Positions 5,888-6,375 of a stretch of DNA of 6,375 bases are shown here, piece after piece. Position 1 is the stretch's first letter. Every line of letters begins with the position of its first letter. The translations under genes were made by a program, and so were the position numbers. Under the pieces are notes generated by a model. It saw only the letters and a program-made list of their open reading frames with translations. It made no database searches and had not been told where the DNA came from. The stretch is from an uncultured Deferribacteraceae bacterium. GTDB lineage: Bacteria > Chrysiogenota > Deferribacteres > Deferribacterales > Mucispirillaceae. The stretch covers positions 1 to 6,375 of the forward strand of contig CAMQYB010000120.1 in NCBI GenBank assembly GCA_947039055.1. The letters run 5' to 3'.

Positions 5888-6342
5888 AATTTATTCCTAC
5901 TTTTATAATCAGCTAATGTATACCTAGTAAAATATTTTCTTAAAGCAGAGTTTAATTCATTATAAAATGGCTCTGATTTAAACTTTAATGTTGAATAATA
6001 TATCTCATTTTCTATCTCTTGAGTTATAGGATTTTCATCAAATTTAGGACGCTCTTTAAGTATTTCTTTTTGAGGCGAATATTTAAATTTTAGATCCATT
6101 ATAAATATATCACTTTTACGTAACATTTCAATGATTTCTTCTTTCATATATCCTAATTCATGTAACCATAGGTTGTCATGAACAAGAACAGTCAACACTA
6201 GCTTATCGTTAATCTTGATAGGCGTCGTATTATCTCCGATCTTTTTAGCAACAGATGATCGCCATTTTTTCTCTAGCGATATATAGTTAGAGATAGCTGT
6301 ATTTCCGATATTATTATTTATGACATCAGTAATTTTATTCAT
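5884..6342 (-). CDS. DUF721 (DciA-like) protein, 152 aa
   Basis: Residues 20-90 fit the DUF721 pattern: W27 near VAKKIGDNTTPIKI (31-44), then KLVLTVLVHDNLWLHEL (47-63) with Trp59, Glu62 and Leu63, and a closing strand LKFKYSP (84-90). DciA-type members are thought to help load the replicative helicase DnaB in bacteria without DnaC or DnaI. Many other DUF721 proteins have no known role. The C-terminal 60 residues are charged, with KEILKERPKFDENP at 92-105, and carry no motif I know. The ATG follows immediately after an in-frame TAA (6343-6345), so no longer start is possible. The Shine-Dalgarno (GATGAG, about ten bases upstream) is weak. The gene overlaps def by four bases in an operon; the promoter lies outside the window. 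Confidence 0.82.
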   Translation of the reverse strand: MNKITDVINNNIGNTAISNYISLEKKWRSSVAKKIGDNTTPIKINDKLVLTVLVHDNLWLHELGYMKEEIIEMLRKSDIFIMDLKFKYSPQKEILKERPKFDENPITQEIENEIYYSTLKFKSEPFYNELNSALRKYFTRYTLADYKSRNKL

Positions 6343-6375
6343 TTATTACTCATCGTTTAACTATATATTTTTATT

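Noticed and set aside
6343..6375. Tail of another minus-strand gene, or a four-codon MSNK leader ORF starting at 6353
   Set aside because: All three minus-strand frames have stops within these 33 bases and nothing favours any of them.

Overview
The window is strongly A+T-rich bacterial DNA using the standard code: TGA is a real stop in the ATGA junction between two genes. The gene set is a homoserine O-acetyltransferase, a peptide deformylase, a DUF721/DciA-like protein, an FmdB-type zinc ribbon, and a secreted protein followed by a probable outer-membrane beta-barrel. This points to a Gram-negative (diderm) bacterium. I cannot place it in a phylum from sequence alone. Low GC, long A-runs inside coding sequence and decayed gene fragments between genes suggest a drifting or reducing genome, but that is inference.

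Layout, left to right. Positions 1-184 hold an AT-rich direct-repeat array that begins inside the 3' end of a minus-strand zinc-ribbon gene (167-439). Upstream of that gene on the same strand is a beta-barrel reading frame (461-1237). It stays open without a stop back to 1393, where it meets a run of nine A's inside the tail of a secreted-protein gene (1366-3111). I read these two frames as one 883-residue protein, either joined by a -1 frameshift or transcriptional slippage at the A9 run, or split by a one-base indel. A good sigma70-type promoter (3136-3164) lies just upstream. From the same 135-bp gap metX (3247-4359) runs the other way, followed 26 bp later by a short methyltransferase-like gene (4386-4886) that has lost the SAM-binding half.

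Positions 4887-5359 contain no intact gene. They hold at least two, possibly three, decayed copies of the 3' end of the deformylase gene def plus its downstream flank, all in the orientation of def. The intact def (5360-5887) follows on the minus strand, translationally coupled by a 4-base overlap to the upstream DUF721/DciA-like gene (5884-6342). The last 33 bases show nothing assignable.

Working together: metX supplies activated homoserine for methionine synthesis, and Def removes the formyl group from new proteins. The DUF721 protein may act in replication (DnaB loading) if it is a true DciA relative. The 883-residue product would be an envelope protein of unknown role. The most unusual features are the A9 junction and the repeated pattern in which a gene's tail, with its stop codon, is followed by degenerate tandem copies of that same tail, seen after both the zinc-ribbon gene and def.
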